Source of the DNA: Gymnorhina tibicen
Lineage: Eukaryota > Chordata > Aves > Passeriformes > Artamidae
Direction: 5' to 3'
Length of the DNA: 64,000 bases
Assembly: GCA_013399875.1 (NCBI GenBank)
Contig: VXAZ01009368.1
Span: 224,488 to 288,487 of the forward strand
Part shown: piece after piece, positions 1 through 12,500 of the stretch
Layout: each line of letters opens with the position of its first letter
How positions within the stretch are numbered: position 1 is the stretch's first letter
Program-made: the position numbers and the translations under genes
Notes under the pieces: generated by a model
Databases searched by the model: none
What the model was told of the DNA's origin: nothing
Seen by the model: only the letters and a program-made list of their open reading frames with translations

Positions 1-641
<641 letters not shown>

Positions 642-3215
642 GGAACTTGGCTGGACAGGTTGCAGGTCAGCGGAGTCAGCCATGACATCTCTTCTTCCAC
701 TTGTAAATACTCCTGTGTTGCCGAGTTGAAAGCAGAAATGAGAACAAGGATGGAAAATATGGCTGCACTTCCAGCTCAGGAGGCTCTGTGTTAAATAACT
801 TGCTCGCTCTGTTTTCAGACTTAGCTGTACAGAACTGTTTCTTGGTGGGGGGAGGGGCACTTTATTTTTGCATACGTACCTATGAGCCTTATCAATTCAC
901 AAATGTTTGTATATTTAATCACAAGGGCTGGATGGTTTGTGGTTTTAATGCTATTTAAAAATGTTACACCACAGAAATTATAGGATATTTTGTCTGAAAC
1001 TTCTACCTATTTATATATAATATAAAGTCTGTATATTGGCAGGAAGTTTGTGGCATATACTAGCATTCACTATCTCCACGATGGAGGAAGAAGTATTGAA
1101 GAGCAATCCAGGAGCTTTCTCTTTTGTCTGTAAGGGTGTCCGGTGAGCAGAGAAGGGGAGGGTGGGAGGCCCTGCAAAGAGGTGAGCAGCCAGAAATGAG
1201 CTGGCCACAGAGGGTGTAAAGCTAAAGAGTGAGCAGGCGTTCACCCCCCCTGCAGGAGGACACATGGGGGAGATGATGGAAGGGGTCTGATGGTGCTGGA
1301 GCCATGTCTAGAGCTGGCACAGCCAGTCAAGCACCCAGACAAAAGGAGGAGCTGGCAGGAGACTACAGGGAACTTAGGTAGTTGTGCTTTGAAACCATGG
1401 GGTGTGGGAATAGCCTGCCCTGCACTTGGGGCACTGCCCCTGCAGCTGTACACAGGACAGAGCTGGCCTGTAGGGTGTCTTTCCCAAGGGGCCAGCAGAT
1501 GGGTGTTGCCAGTATTGCCAAGCAAGTATTTCTAGATGGTGATTGAGCCACAAAGATAGAAGCCAGGTCCACTTTCATTGGCTCAGAAATGAAAAAGTTT
1601 GAGACAAAGAAAAAGCTGTATCCCCTGGAGTAGGACCAGCATCTGACAGCTTGATTTGTTGAGGCTGAGATTTGTGTTCATGTTGTTCAATGCCAAACAA
1701 GAACCAGGTTATATTTTGGGGTGTTTCCTGCATTGGCCCAACAAGGAAGGAGTCCTTGTTTTCATTTTACTGTTGTGAACTTTTAGGCTCTTAAAGAAGA
1801 GATTCTTCTCTTTTAGAAGAATCAGCAGCCTGTACTTAGAGGGACTGAGAAAGCTGAAAGAGCAGAGTTTATGCAGATGTTGTCTCTAAAGGCTGTTTGC
1901 CAGCATAGGTCACCGTGCTCTGTCCGTGACGTGCAGCTGCTGGTGGTGTGGACCTGTGGGGGCTGTGCCCAAGCCCCTGGGCTCCTGTTGTGACGCTGCT
2001 GTCATGAAACTGCCCCGGGTGATGTGAGGAGGCCGTAGCAAGGCCCTTGGTCCCAGGAACAGCCATGCCTGTGCCGCTTCCTTCATGAGGCTTCCTCTCT
2101 CTGCTGGGTGAGTCCCATCTGACCACAGGCAAAGCGTTGGACAGACTTTTCAGAATCATTTTTTCTCTAAGAATAGCCCAAGAGCTCATGTTTTCTTACC
2201 AGTGGCAGCAAGTCTGAGGTTTGATAACTTCAGTGTGTAAGTCAGATACTTCCCCTACTGTGCTTTCTTTGGGAACCTCATGATTTGAGTCTGGACTGTC
2301 TTCATCGGTGGCAAACTGTCCAGTGGAGGGGAATCACACTGTGCCCAGGCACTGACTCCATGCTCTTTGTTCGATACCATACTCTTCTAGGCCTGAAGTG
2401 ACCTTACAAAGACAATGTACTCAGCATGGCAGACTGTGAATGTTTTGTTCCTCTCTTTTCTCCAGTGTTCTGGTTGTGTTACAGGAACATCTGGGCTTTT
2501 GTCTTTTTTAATTGAAAACTTAACAACTGGCTTCTCCGGTATGCTGCTTTAATGAGGATTGTATTTCTACTGTTTGAAAACAAACACTTTCTTGTGCGTT
2601 TTAAGGGTCTGAAGGGTTTTTTTAGTAACTTGTAATGGTAAGATTTTTGTATTTGGTGGTCTTTTTCTAATATTCTGCAAAACGGGGATGTAAGAAATTA
2701 ATGGTTTGTAAGAAACATACTTCTGTATGTTATAGCTTCACCTGGGAGTGCACACTTCTGGCCACCTCTTTGGCTTTGAACTACAAGTATTACTGAGGAT
2801 AAAACAATTTCTGTTTTTTCCATTTGGGATTCTTCCTTGGGTGGATTCTTGAGTCTGTCATCAGTACCCAAACCGGCGAGCTCTGCAGACCAGTCTCATT
2901 TACACCAGAGCAGCAAATGCTGGAAGAGAAGCCAGTGAAACCATGTCCAAGTCATCTTCTGTATGTGGCATTTAACAAATAGGACTCTTGGCCAGGAACT
3001 CTAGAACTTCTTGCAAGGTACTTTAGGGACAAAGTGTTACAGAACTTTTGTTTTGTTCTCTAATTGTCAGGAAGTATCTGTTTCAATGATCACCTCAGAA
3101 AATAAGAAATCGATTACTTTAAATACATCTCTTTGAATGTATGGCACATTTCATGGACTTTATTTTTTCTGTCAGTTGCAATGTTTTTTTAATAAAAATT
3201 ACCTATTATATATAA
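642..3215 (+). other. SLC66A2: SLC66A2 3' untranslated region
   Basis: This is the non-coding tail after the TGA at 639-641. It is AT-rich in its second half and holds no long credible ORF. The end is placed at the AATAAA of 3191-3196, which is followed within about 30 bases by a T/G-rich stretch (3223-3240) that suits a downstream cleavage element. This gives a UTR of about 2.6 kb. A variant AATATA near 1018 could give a shorter form, and an AATAAA near 4433 could give a longer one; neither has an equally good downstream element. Exact ends need 3' transcript data. Confidence 0.65.
3191..3196 (+). terminator. SLC66A2: Polyadenylation signal AATAAA of SLC66A2
   Basis: A canonical AATAAA hexamer is followed by a T/G-rich stretch at about 3223-3240. 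It is the first canonical signal seen after the stop codon, so it is the likely main 3' end. Cleavage is expected at about 3210-3220. Confidence 0.65.
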
Positions 3216-3822
3216 ATTGCAGTGTTGCTTTGTTTTGTTCAGGTACAAAATGTACCTGTTAGCTCTTACTGTAATTCATCTTGTCAGGAGCGTTGTTGAT
3301 AGGAATAACTAGTGGGCTTTTTCCTTCTGATGAGTGGGTAAGCACAAGGCATAAATTGTCCTGAAGTCATGATGCACAACAGGGATTCTGGATTTCTGTC
3401 CCCTGCTCTTCCATACGTACTAGGGTAAACTTAACCCTCGTGACCACTTAAGTTGTTTGTGTTTGCAATGCTCACAGTAAAAACCAAATTACTAACATCA
3501 TTATGTAGTTTTTAAAGAACCGTGTGTCATGCAAACTGCAGAATGAGGTTGAAGATGGGCCACAGATGAGGGATGTGTTCCTGGCAGCCTCTGCACAGAA
3601 AATGAGGACACTGAGTCTGTCATCTCATGGCCAACTGCTGCCCCAAGAGAACTCTTGGCCATCCTCCCTGTTCATTCTGGATGGGAAAACAAGCCAAGGC
3701 TGTCAGGAGCAGCCTTGCAGCCGCTGTGCGTCTCCTGGATCCTGCCAGGCTGCTGATCCAGGATGCTGGGCTGCTCTGGCATGGGAAGGTGGTTTGCTGT
3801 TGCTGTGTGCAATGGCTGCAGG

Positions 3823-3892
3823 AGCTGGAGAAGGGGAGATGGGGAGGAGAGAAGGTTGGGAAGGGTGGGAGGAGAGATGGGGGAGAGACTGA
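3823..3892 (+). repeat. G/A-rich (polypurine) tract
   Basis: The + strand is almost entirely purine here, with several G runs of three to five. One cluster has three GGG runs separated by two and one bases, followed by GGGGG nine bases later, which is marginal for a G-quadruplex. It lies between two convergent 3' ends. The composition is seen directly; any structural role is inference. Confidence 0.6.
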
Positions 3893-5559
3893 GCCTCAAG
3901 TACGGGGCTGAAGGGAGATACTCCTGAAGGGAAGGGAAAGAAGGAAAACCAAAATCTGAAGGGTAAAGGTAGGTAAATCAGCGAAGTGTGGGGGAAAGGA
4001 GGAGGAATGTGAGGGTGGGGAGTAAACCCTGCCTGTTCTGTTGCAGTCTGCTGGCAGTGGAGGCCCAAGCAGTTCGCACAGCGGCTGAGCCTGCTCAGCA
4101 CTCGCAGTGCCTGCACCTTCTCTCCCAGACAGTGTTGGTGTTACTGGCTGCTGCTTTGGCATTCAGTGTGGGGAAGCCAGTGGTGGGGCTGGCGCTAAAG
4201 GAAACAACGGGGAACCCCATCTCTGGGTGCTGCAGCAGCCAGGGCAGCAGCCTGGCCCATGTCCTGCTGGCTGGTGCAGCACTGCCCCAGGCCTCCCTCA
4301 AGGCAAGTCTCTCCCGCTGCTGTGCATGGCAGGCAGTGGTCTGCACCTGCGGCTCCATGGAGGGAGAAATGTCATGGTTAGATGTTTGAGATGCGTGCAG
4401 TTAGGTGCAGTTAAAAACATTCTAAGACGTAAAATAAAGCTCACATTCGGTACTGGGTATTAAAGTAAAAGTTGGCCCACAGGTTCTGTTTGTTAAATCT
4501 GACTGTGATCCTTAGGCTTGAGAGCCAAGCAGGCTTCAAGCACCTGACTGACAACTGTGGCTTTGTCAGAGGCTTTCTGTAAGAAAGAAGACATCAATAT
4601 GTAAGTCAACAGTGCGCCAGTAAATAAACACTGCCTGGATACGTGTGCCAACAGCAGTAAATAAGAGATGGGGACTAGAACACAATGTGAGGTTCATCCT
4701 GGAGCAGGGGCAGGTCTTCCTGTAAACAGCCTTGTAAAGCAGCCAGTCCCAAGTGGATGTCAGCATCTAGAAATGCACTGAAAGCAAACACAGCATTTCA
4801 GACCCCCATGCTGCCCTTCTGTGTCTCGGCTTGCATGCATTTGGCTCTGGTAGATGCTGGCTGGGAGACTGAGGGGCTTTGCTCAGCCTCAGATGGGTCA
4901 GCAGAACCACGCTGGAATTCTCTACCTGTCAGCCTTTCCATGCACCTCTGTCCTCTTCCACACCAAGGCTTCACAGTCCTCTAAAGCTCTGGCTTGTAGG
5001 TGCCAAGGGGAAGGCCAAGGATGCTTTGCCCCTGAAGCATCTGCTGTGAGGCTGCCATAGCCTGTGCCTGTTCTGGCCCCAGCAGTGTGGGTGGGACAGC
5101 AGCCTCTGTCTGGCTTAGAGTTGAGGAGATGACACCAGTGTCACATTTTTCTTACCATTACTGCTTTTTCTTAACTGAGGCTGCTGTGAGGTAGGAGGTG
5201 GCTGTGCACATGCACTGTATGAGGTGTTTGACTTTGTGCCATTCCCTTTAAAGTCCTTTCAAGTCCCTTTACCAGGTAAGACACCCTTAATTCTCCTAAG
5301 TTATGGTTTTCGTGACTATTGTTGCCAGCTGCCAGAATTTGTAGGTCCAGGTCCATGCATGCTGCCACCAAGGCGGACGTGTAGAAGAGGTGGCTTTGCT
5401 CACGTTTCGAGTCGGTCCCATATGAGAGAGTAATTTTTTTTTCCTCTTTTCCTTTTTCCTTGAGGCAAAACTAGTGTGCTACAATTGTGAAGCACTAAGT
5501 TGTACAAAGGAACAGGTATAACTACCTGCTGGCACTGGTGTGCCTACAAATAGCAGTGC

Positions 5560-6060
5560 GGCATGTATTATAGTGAGAGATAAATGGCCTTAAAATCATC
5601 TGTGTGCTGTGTCAAAGAAAACCAACCACCATACACAACAAAACCAATATTCTCCAGCAGCTGATCAAAAGTAATAAGCATCACCCATAACAACAGCTGC
5701 CCTGGGTGAAATTAATTCTCCTCCGAGTGTCTTTTTATGTCTGGCAATGTGTGCATCACAACTTTATACAGCTTCTAAAAATAATTTGTTTAAAAGGTTC
5801 CTGGTTTATATTTATTTCCTCATCTGTCATCCCAATAGATGAAATGAAACTTTATTAAAAGCCAGGCTTTGACTAGGAGACATAATGAGTGGGTTTTGTC
5901 ACTTTATTAAAACTCTGTGCGTGCTGGAATTAATTATGTGCCTTTTGAAAAATACAAAGAACTCGCTATCGTAGGACAATAGCAACTTGATGGAGAACAG
6001 CAATAATATGGTGTGTGTCATCAGTCTGTTTTTCTACACAGCTGCTGAGCTGTAGTTTGC
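5560..6060. promoter_or_regulatory. Candidate non-coding regulatory block downstream of KCNG2
   Basis: This A/T-rich, non-repetitive stretch holds CTAAAAATAA at 5775-5784 (matching the MEF2 core) and several TAATTA-type homeodomain cores, among them one near 5931. KCNG2 is known as a heart-expressed gene in other species, which makes a MEF2-type site of interest, but single motifs of this kind are common by chance. The function is inferred, not shown. Confidence 0.25.
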
Positions 6061-6935
6061 TGTCCTAGTGCTGTTTTTTTCATGCTGTAAGGCCAAAAGT
6101 GGCATTGATTCATAGTTATTTGCTAGCACTGCCAAGTGCGAAACTTTGTTCTGCAAGGATGTCTACTCCAATGTGGCTTTTCTAGTAGTAAAGTAAGGAT
6201 GCTTGCAGTTTGTGGGCTTCAGCACCTTGAGGAGATGAATTCCGCACCCTCCATGCGCACTAGCCGTGGTCATTTCATTCACACTGGAGATGGAGCATGA
6301 AACTCACCTGGTGTGCGTGAACCAAATCACCATGAGGAGTGAACTTGTGAGTCTACCTAGTGAGTCTGTCGGGTGCCACCTTAAGACTGAGCACCTGAAT
6401 GCCACCAGAAGAGGCAGTGCTGCCCCTCAGCACCACGCCACACTGTCCCCCTGCCACTGCTCCCTTTGCTGGTTTGCAGTCAGTCGGCTGCAAAGCTGTA
6501 TCCCTGATGTCGGACCTTAATAACCCTAAATGAAAGAAATGCCTGCATCAGGAATGAAAAAAAATAAAATTAAAATCTTTCATGAGTCACAGCAACCCAG
6601 TGCTGGCTTTGCTTTGCCAGGAGTCTGAGTCAGCCCAGGCACCAGCCACCAGCCCTTGGCCCTCCTCTCCAGCACAAGGAGCGGATGTATTCCCAGGGCT
6701 GCGGGGCCGTGAAGGATGGGCAGAGCCCTGGTGTGGGCACCTGTGTTTGGTTTGCCTGCAGTTCAATACAGCTGGGGCTTTGCTGACCCAGGTGCATCCT
6801 GCAGGGTAGGGGGCTCAGTTTTGCTGCCTCCATCTCCTGCAGTGCTCAGCAGCACGTAACACGCGTTACTTCACATCAGCACGGCGAAACACCACCTCCC
6901 CCACACCCAAATCACCAGACACAAACAATCAGCAA

Positions 6936-8537
6936 CAAAGCTTTCACTTTTTATTAAAATAAAGTGTAACCTTTCCATTTCCCTTGCTTCATTCCTATAA
7001 GGAATGGCTTAATATGAGAGTTTGCTAATGTAAGGATTGGTTTTAGAACATATGCTGAGGCAAAAAAACCCCAAACAACAGACCAGACAAATCCCATCTT
7101 CAACACATCAGGTTTTGTTCCCTTCCTGGCAGGAGGAGAATATGGAGGGTGACGCTGCATGGCTTTAGTACAAATAGGGGTGTAGGTACAAGAGACTGCT
7201 GGATTCCATCTCCCACCATTCCCTGATCACATCCCACCTCTAGGAGCACTGAAAGACCCACAGAGCATCCTGACTTGGACCAGCTACACAGCTCCTCCAG
7301 GGTGGGGCCTGGAAAGCTCATGCATGGGGCTGGCATCAATAAGCAAAATGCAGATGCCACCATATAATTCATTTTCCCTTTAAATTGACTTAAATCCTTT
7401 GAGAACTCATGAACAAGAGCCGGAACACTTGTTCTAATGACAGGATCATCTTTTTCTTAGTAGGAGGGCAAAACCAAAGGCTACTCGTAATGCAGAGCAC
7501 AGCTGCTGCAGCTCGGGCCAGAGCCCACTGAAGGTGTCTCGCTGGCTTCACTGGGTTTGGACTACACCTCTACTCCTGTTTGCACACAACTGCACTCAAT
7601 GCAGCCACCACCACTGAGGAAGACAATGCAGAGCTGGGAGTCACTGCTGGTTTAACATCACCCTCCCCTTCTTGGGCTACATGTAGTTCAGATTGGTTCA
7701 GTTGCCTATTAAACACATCATACAAGAGAGATGGAAATAGTCAACAGAAAGTGGAGAAATGTCATCATTTGTAATAGCATTTGTTATATTTGACTGTTAG
7801 CAAAGGAAAAAAACCAAGTTAACATTCAGTACCACAGTCAGAAAGATTTTTTTGTATGTATATTTCTGTCATGGGGCTAAGATACAAAGCTTAGGATGGT
7901 AAATACACATCTCTACTAAATAATGCAAACTGTGCTCACACACAATTCACAGCTGGCAGCTCCAGCTGCGCTGCCTCATCTGTAGAAGACAGAACCAAGC
8001 CTCTGGTAAAGCTGAAGGGATGCTTCTGCCCTTCTCTTGCCCTCGCCCCTTGGCTTGTCTGAGGTTTGTGTTCCTTGGTGGGGCTGCCAAAACAAGCGTG
8101 CTGTAGGGTGTTGCAGCACGGGGAGCCCCTTGCTCAGCCCCGTGCACAGGGAGTGCCACCGAGCAGGGCAGGGAGGAGGTGGCACGCTGGTTGCTCTGCC
8201 ATATGGCACCTGGCACAGGCTGTGCTTCACATTACACTCTGCTGGCTGGCTACGTTCAGTGGCTGCTCCTTGGGCGTACCCAAAAATACTTGCTCAATAG
8301 AAAAGAAAAGCCCTAAGAAAAGCCATGGAGCAGAGCTGGACTTGGTAGAATTTCTAGGGGTACTTTTAAGAGGTCCCTTAAGATTAGAAGTTGGTCTTTA
8401 GAGAAACCCTGTGTGTGTCTGCCCCTCATTTATGCAGTTCATGGGGTTCTTCTTGCAGAACTGGCCTCCCTTGTCCACTGCTTCTTGTGCTGCCAACCCA
8501 TGTCCTCAGCTGTTCAGGGTCAATAACTTCTCTTGGC
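6936..8537 (-). other. KCNG2: KCNG2 3' untranslated region
   Basis: This non-coding tail of about 1.6 kb follows the TAA at 8538-8540 on the - strand. It ends at the first canonical - strand AATAAA found below the stop (6950-6955). The next bases downstream on the - strand are GT-rich (about 6900-6935), a good cleavage context. No other AATAAA or ATTAAA was found on the - strand between stop and end. Frames such as 8037-8300 + are treated as chance. Confidence 0.7.
6950..6955 (-). terminator. KCNG2: Polyadenylation signal AATAAA of KCNG2
   Basis: On the + strand this reads TTTATT, so the - strand carries AATAAA. It is followed downstream by a GT-rich element (about 6900-6935 on the - strand). 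Cleavage is expected near 6930-6940. Confidence 0.7.
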
Positions 8538-9332
8538 TTACTGGTCCGCCAAAGGCAGACCCTCCTGCCCACCAGCACTTGGTGGGAATGTGGCACTGAG
8601 CCCCCTTGTACTGTCACCACTTGGGAGCTCAGTGTTCTCTTGCCGCTGGCGCACCTGCCTGCTGGCTGCTCTCTGCTGCTGCTCCTTCAGCTCACTGTAG
8701 GAACGGGAAAAGGTATGAAAGATGGACGTGACCGGGAAAGCCATCAGCAAAATCCCACTCAAGATACTGCTCAGGGCTACCACCTGTCCGGGGATGCTAC
8801 GAGGCACCATGTCCCCGTAGCCAACGGTGGTCATGGAGATCACAGCCCACCAATAACTGGAAGGGACACTGGTGAACTCCTGCTTGGCTCCCAGTTCGCT
8901 CTCAGCCAAGTACACCAGTGGCGAGAAGAGGGCCATGGCGACGCAGAGGAAGAGCAGGAGCAGCCCGAACTCGCGGGTGCAGCGGCGCGCGGTCAGCCCC
9001 AGCGTCTGCAGCCCCAGCGAGTGCCGCGCCAGCCGCATCACGTACAGGATGCGCAGCGCCCGCAGGAAGCGCAGCACCAGCCCCACTCGCTCCAGGTACT
9101 TGTTCCCAGCTCCCCCGCCAGGCTTGCTGCTGTTTTTTGTGGAAACCACATCCACAATGAGAGAGATGTAGAAAGGCAGAATGGCCAGGATGTCGATGAT
9201 GTTGAGCGGGGTTTTCAGGAAAGCACACTTGTTTTCTGCCTGGATGGATCGCAGCAGGAACTCAAAGGAAAACCACGCCACGCACACCGTCTCCAGCACA
9301 AAGATGTCATAGCACTTCCGTGAGCATTCACC
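8538..9332 (-). CDS. KCNG2: KCNG2 (Kv6.2) last coding exon: S2 to C-terminus
   Basis: This is the second coding exon of the silent voltage-gated K+ channel subunit Kv6.2. Kv6 subunits form no current alone but join Kv2 alpha subunits in tetramers at the plasma membrane and change their gating. The exon starts G-E-C-S directly after a pyrimidine-rich tract and CAG acceptor (AG at 9333-9334), in phase 0 with the first coding exon. In the joined 512-residue protein it covers residues 249-512: S2 about 257-279, S3 about 291-310, S4 about 330-353 with arginines 336, 339, 342, 348 and 351 every third residue (Tyr at 345), S5 about 368-391, selectivity filter T-V-G-Y-G-D at 417-422 and S6 about 432-455. 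S6 has P-V-T (448-450) where conducting Kv1-4 channels have P-X-P, a hallmark of silent subunits. The tail S-Y-S-E-L-K-E-Q-Q-Q-R identifies KCNG2 rather than KCNG1, 3 or 4. The stop is TAA at 8538-8540. The final 40 or so residues are low-conservation. The exon shows no frameshift or internal stop. Confidence 0.96.
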   Translation of the reverse strand, partial: GECSRKCYDIFVLETVCVAWFSFEFLLRSIQAENKCAFLKTPLNIIDILAILPFYISLIVDVVSTKNSSKPGGGAGNKYLERVGLVLRFLRALRILYVMRLARHSLGLQTLGLTARRCTREFGLLLLFLCVAMALFSPLVYLAESELGAKQEFTSVPSSYWWAVISMTTVGYGDMVPRSIPGQVVALSSILSGILLMAFPVTSIFHTFSRSYSELKEQQQRAASRQVRQRQENTELPSGDSTRGLSATFPPSAGGQEGLPLADQ

Positions 9333-9505
9333 CTGGGGAGAAGAGGAGCGGGAAACACATGAAAGGGGGAAGAAACAGATTTAGCCAGGGTGTGAAACAA
9401 AGAAATAGAGAGTGTCAGTTCTTAAATAAAAACACCACATGAAATTGATACGAATTGTGATGTACCGAAGTAAAACCACGGCTGCTGAGAGTTATTAAAA
9501 CCAGA

Positions 9506-9563
9506 GGCTACGTGTTTGGCTACAGGACAGATCAGGCTACATGTCTGACTACAGGACAGGTCA
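9506..9563. repeat. 29-bp tandem duplication
   Basis: Two adjacent 29-base copies (9506-9534 and 9535-9563) both begin GGCTAC and contain ACTACAGGACAG-like or GCTACAGGACAG-like cores, with only a few differences. They sit about 175 bases upstream, in transcript sense, of the KCNG2 final-exon acceptor. They look like a local slippage duplication with no sign of function. Confidence 0.8.
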
Positions 9564-12500
9564 ACAATGCTCTGGAGTGTCCGAAAGCTGCCAAGAACTT
9601 GGTGTGATCTTATCAGCTGTTGGCCAGAGAGCCTACTGCTAAAAGGCCAGTGGCTCACACTTAATTTCTAACAAAGACTTTAACACCTTTTAAAAAGGAT
9701 TAACACAGGATTCATGGATTGTAATAAATGTGTGATCCTTCCTTCCCTTCCTGATCAGTAATAAATTGCTTACTAATGGCTCATAAACACCTACGGCATT
9801 TTAAGTGATATGCTTGAAGTTATCTATAATCTATTATTCACTAAATACAGTACATATTTTATATTCCAGTGAACATTTATTAACACACTACCCCTAGAGT
9901 CAAAAGCTTATATAAAGTACTGAAAATGTAGGCATTTCTAAAAGACAAAATACCACAGGATAGAGCGGGGTATGGAGAGGTGTTTTTAGTTACCTCACCT
10001 GTAACAACTAGTGACCACAATGCCTTCCCAAGCTTTCTGAGGCACTGGAAGCAGTGCTCTTCCCTGCAGGCTCACTTGGTGGCCAAGAAAGAGAGCTCTG
10101 GCTCTTTGGTTACGATGCTTATAAACAAGTCAGCCTCAGTGCACTGGAAAGGCAGTAAACAATAACGCTGGTGATGGCTGCTGTTCGGTTGTTAATACTG
10201 TGGCAATTCTCTGCTATAGCACTGTTGGTACCTCCAGCTGAATAATAAACAACTTCTCTAAATAAAGAGATTTGAATGTGGACAATTACAGGGCTAGTGC
10301 TGTTTCCTCTGTAAATGCTCATATAAAAGTGTGAGTGCTCCGGGGACTTTGTGTGGAAGGCAAGTGTATATTTATTTAAGGGAAGTGTGTATTTATTCAG
10401 TGTGCCAGTTTGAACAGTTTGTGAAAACTCTTAAGGAGTCCATCCATGCTAGTGGGGTGTGTGACTCCCACTGGTTGCAACAGGTATTAGGTCCCAATGC
10501 CCAACCTTGTTTTACTTGCCTATGCCAAATTACAGCAATAAAACATCAGCTAAGAATCAGAGCGAGGCTGTCTCAAGCTGGTCCCCATTTCACCACTGGA
10601 GAAGCTGAGAACCTGGCACATCTATTAACAGTTCTGCCCACATACTCAGCCACAGGAGTCTTTTGCTCCAGAGAGCCAAGGAAATTTTTACAGCACAACA
10701 CCACATCCTAACTTCATCCCTCTCTAAGTGTGTATGCACAGGCTTTTTCCCTGTTGGGAAAGAAAGCAGCAAGACTGATGAGGCTTTTGCCCTCTTCGCT
10801 AACTGCAGCCTTCCCCAAAATGTTGGGATACGTTTCAAGGGCTGTCGCACTGCCAGCAGTGAGGGCAGTGTCATCACATTGAATACAAGGCCTTGGGTTA
10901 CCTCAATATGTTAACCAAAATGCTGAGGCACCCTGCACATCTTACACTTAGGAAGAGATTGAGACAATAACTGAAGAGATGTCAACAGGAAAAACAAGAC
11001 GTGAAAATGAATTTATGGTCTTGTAGTAACCACAGTAAAAAGTTGTAATGCCTTGTGTTTATGGATTTTTGTTTTGTGTTCCACTTTCAATTGGCATATG
11101 ATGTACTTCCCACTGTTTCCCAGGGGGTCATGCTGATATGGAGAGAAAAATTACTTGTCCCATTGAAATTACTGTCAAGATTTAAAGCATATTGCAGGGA
11201 GGAATGATAATCTTATTTTACCAGTACAGTAGCTCAGATAGCCTGCCTTTAAATTCCTAATTTTGATATGTGTGAACACTAGAAGGAGCTTAATTTATAT
11301 CTGCCTCACCAAACTAATTTGGTCATAAGTTAGTATTTTTGTCACAATCATAATACATAGGATATAAGATTTTGTTTCTAGGAGCTTTCCTCCTATCACA
11401 GCATAATTAAGCTCTCCTATCAAATACAGAATCAAGATGCTTTCACACCACAGCACAAATCTGGCTCTGTGAACCAGAGTCAAAGCTCACAAAGTCGGTG
11501 GAAGGACTCTGCCTGCAGCACTGTAACTTCTCTCCTTGTGACCCAGAAACCAGCCAGCACACCAATACTGTCCCAGAGCTCTGCTGCCTGGGAATCTCTC
11601 ATCAGGATATGCTTGATCTCACACCTAAGGGCAATGGCTGAAGGTGATTTGCAGCTCTTCATCCTATCCTTGCAGGTGCTCAAAAGGATCAGCTTGAGAT
11701 GTTAGGGTGACAGCCCAGAGAAGAATAGCTATGGCTTGAGCAAAGCAACAGCAATGACAAGATAAATACCCAAATGTGCAAATTTGCTTTCTCTGACAGG
11801 TGCGCCACTACTTGGACCACCATCTGTGGAAACTCAGGTACATCTTGCTTTAAGAGCCCTATCTGGCAGGAAGTGTTCTGGATTCTGATGTACACGTATA
11901 GATTTTTCAAGCCACTAAAAGCTTTAGGAAAGTCAGTGAAGCCTATGGAGAATTCAGCCTTAAAATAAACCTACAAAGTCACGAAGGTGATTAATAGCTA
12001 ATTTGGCACCTAATTCCCCAAGCACTTTCTATTAGCTGCACATGGAGAGGAGACTCTCCGAAGTGCTTTTGTGTGTGAGTTTTGGTGTAGGAGAAAACAG
12101 GAGAGAAGACTGTTTCTCATTAATGGGCTACCAGTGAAGATGACTTTCGGAAGACTCTGTCTGCTCTCCCACACTCTGACATGTTTATCCTGTGTAGGCT
12201 CACAGACCTAAAGCATTGCTATTTATGTCTTCAATCTTCCTGCAGAACTACATCCCAAACACAAGTGCGGGAGCAGCCTGGCAACCTTTGCTCAGCCAAG
12301 CTCAAGAAGCTTGGTGGAATCTGGAGCTTGGATAATCCAACGCTGCAGAACCAAGCTGCATCTTTGCCCATCAAGATAATGAGGAGCTGAAATTTCCTCC
12401 ATGCAGAGCCAGTGCTGGGCCCTGGCTTTTTTCCACTCTTCCCACTCTCCACAGCTGACAACTAATATGAAAGTTGAAATGTTTACTTTCAGTAGAGTGG

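Larger units (their letters stand above)
3216..6935. other. Intergenic region between convergent SLC66A2 and KCNG2
   Basis: About 3.7 kb separates the two 3' ends. It contains a G/A-rich tract (3823-3892), mixed unique sequence, and an A/T-rich, repeat-free stretch (about 5560-6060) with homeobox-like TAATTA and a MEF2-like motif. Open frames such as 3988-4389 lack family resemblance, splice context and codon character and are treated as chance. No transposon was recognised. Confidence 0.6.

Noticed and set aside
3988..4389. 133-codon + strand frame between SLC66A2 and KCNG2, with an AATAAA shortly after
   Set aside because: No homology recognised and no promoter or splice evidence. At most it would be part of an extended SLC66A2 3' UTR.
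8391..9323. 310-codon open frame on the + strand
   Set aside because: It lies exactly antisense to the KCNG2 last coding exon, whose GC-rich codons keep the opposite strand open. No family resemblance.
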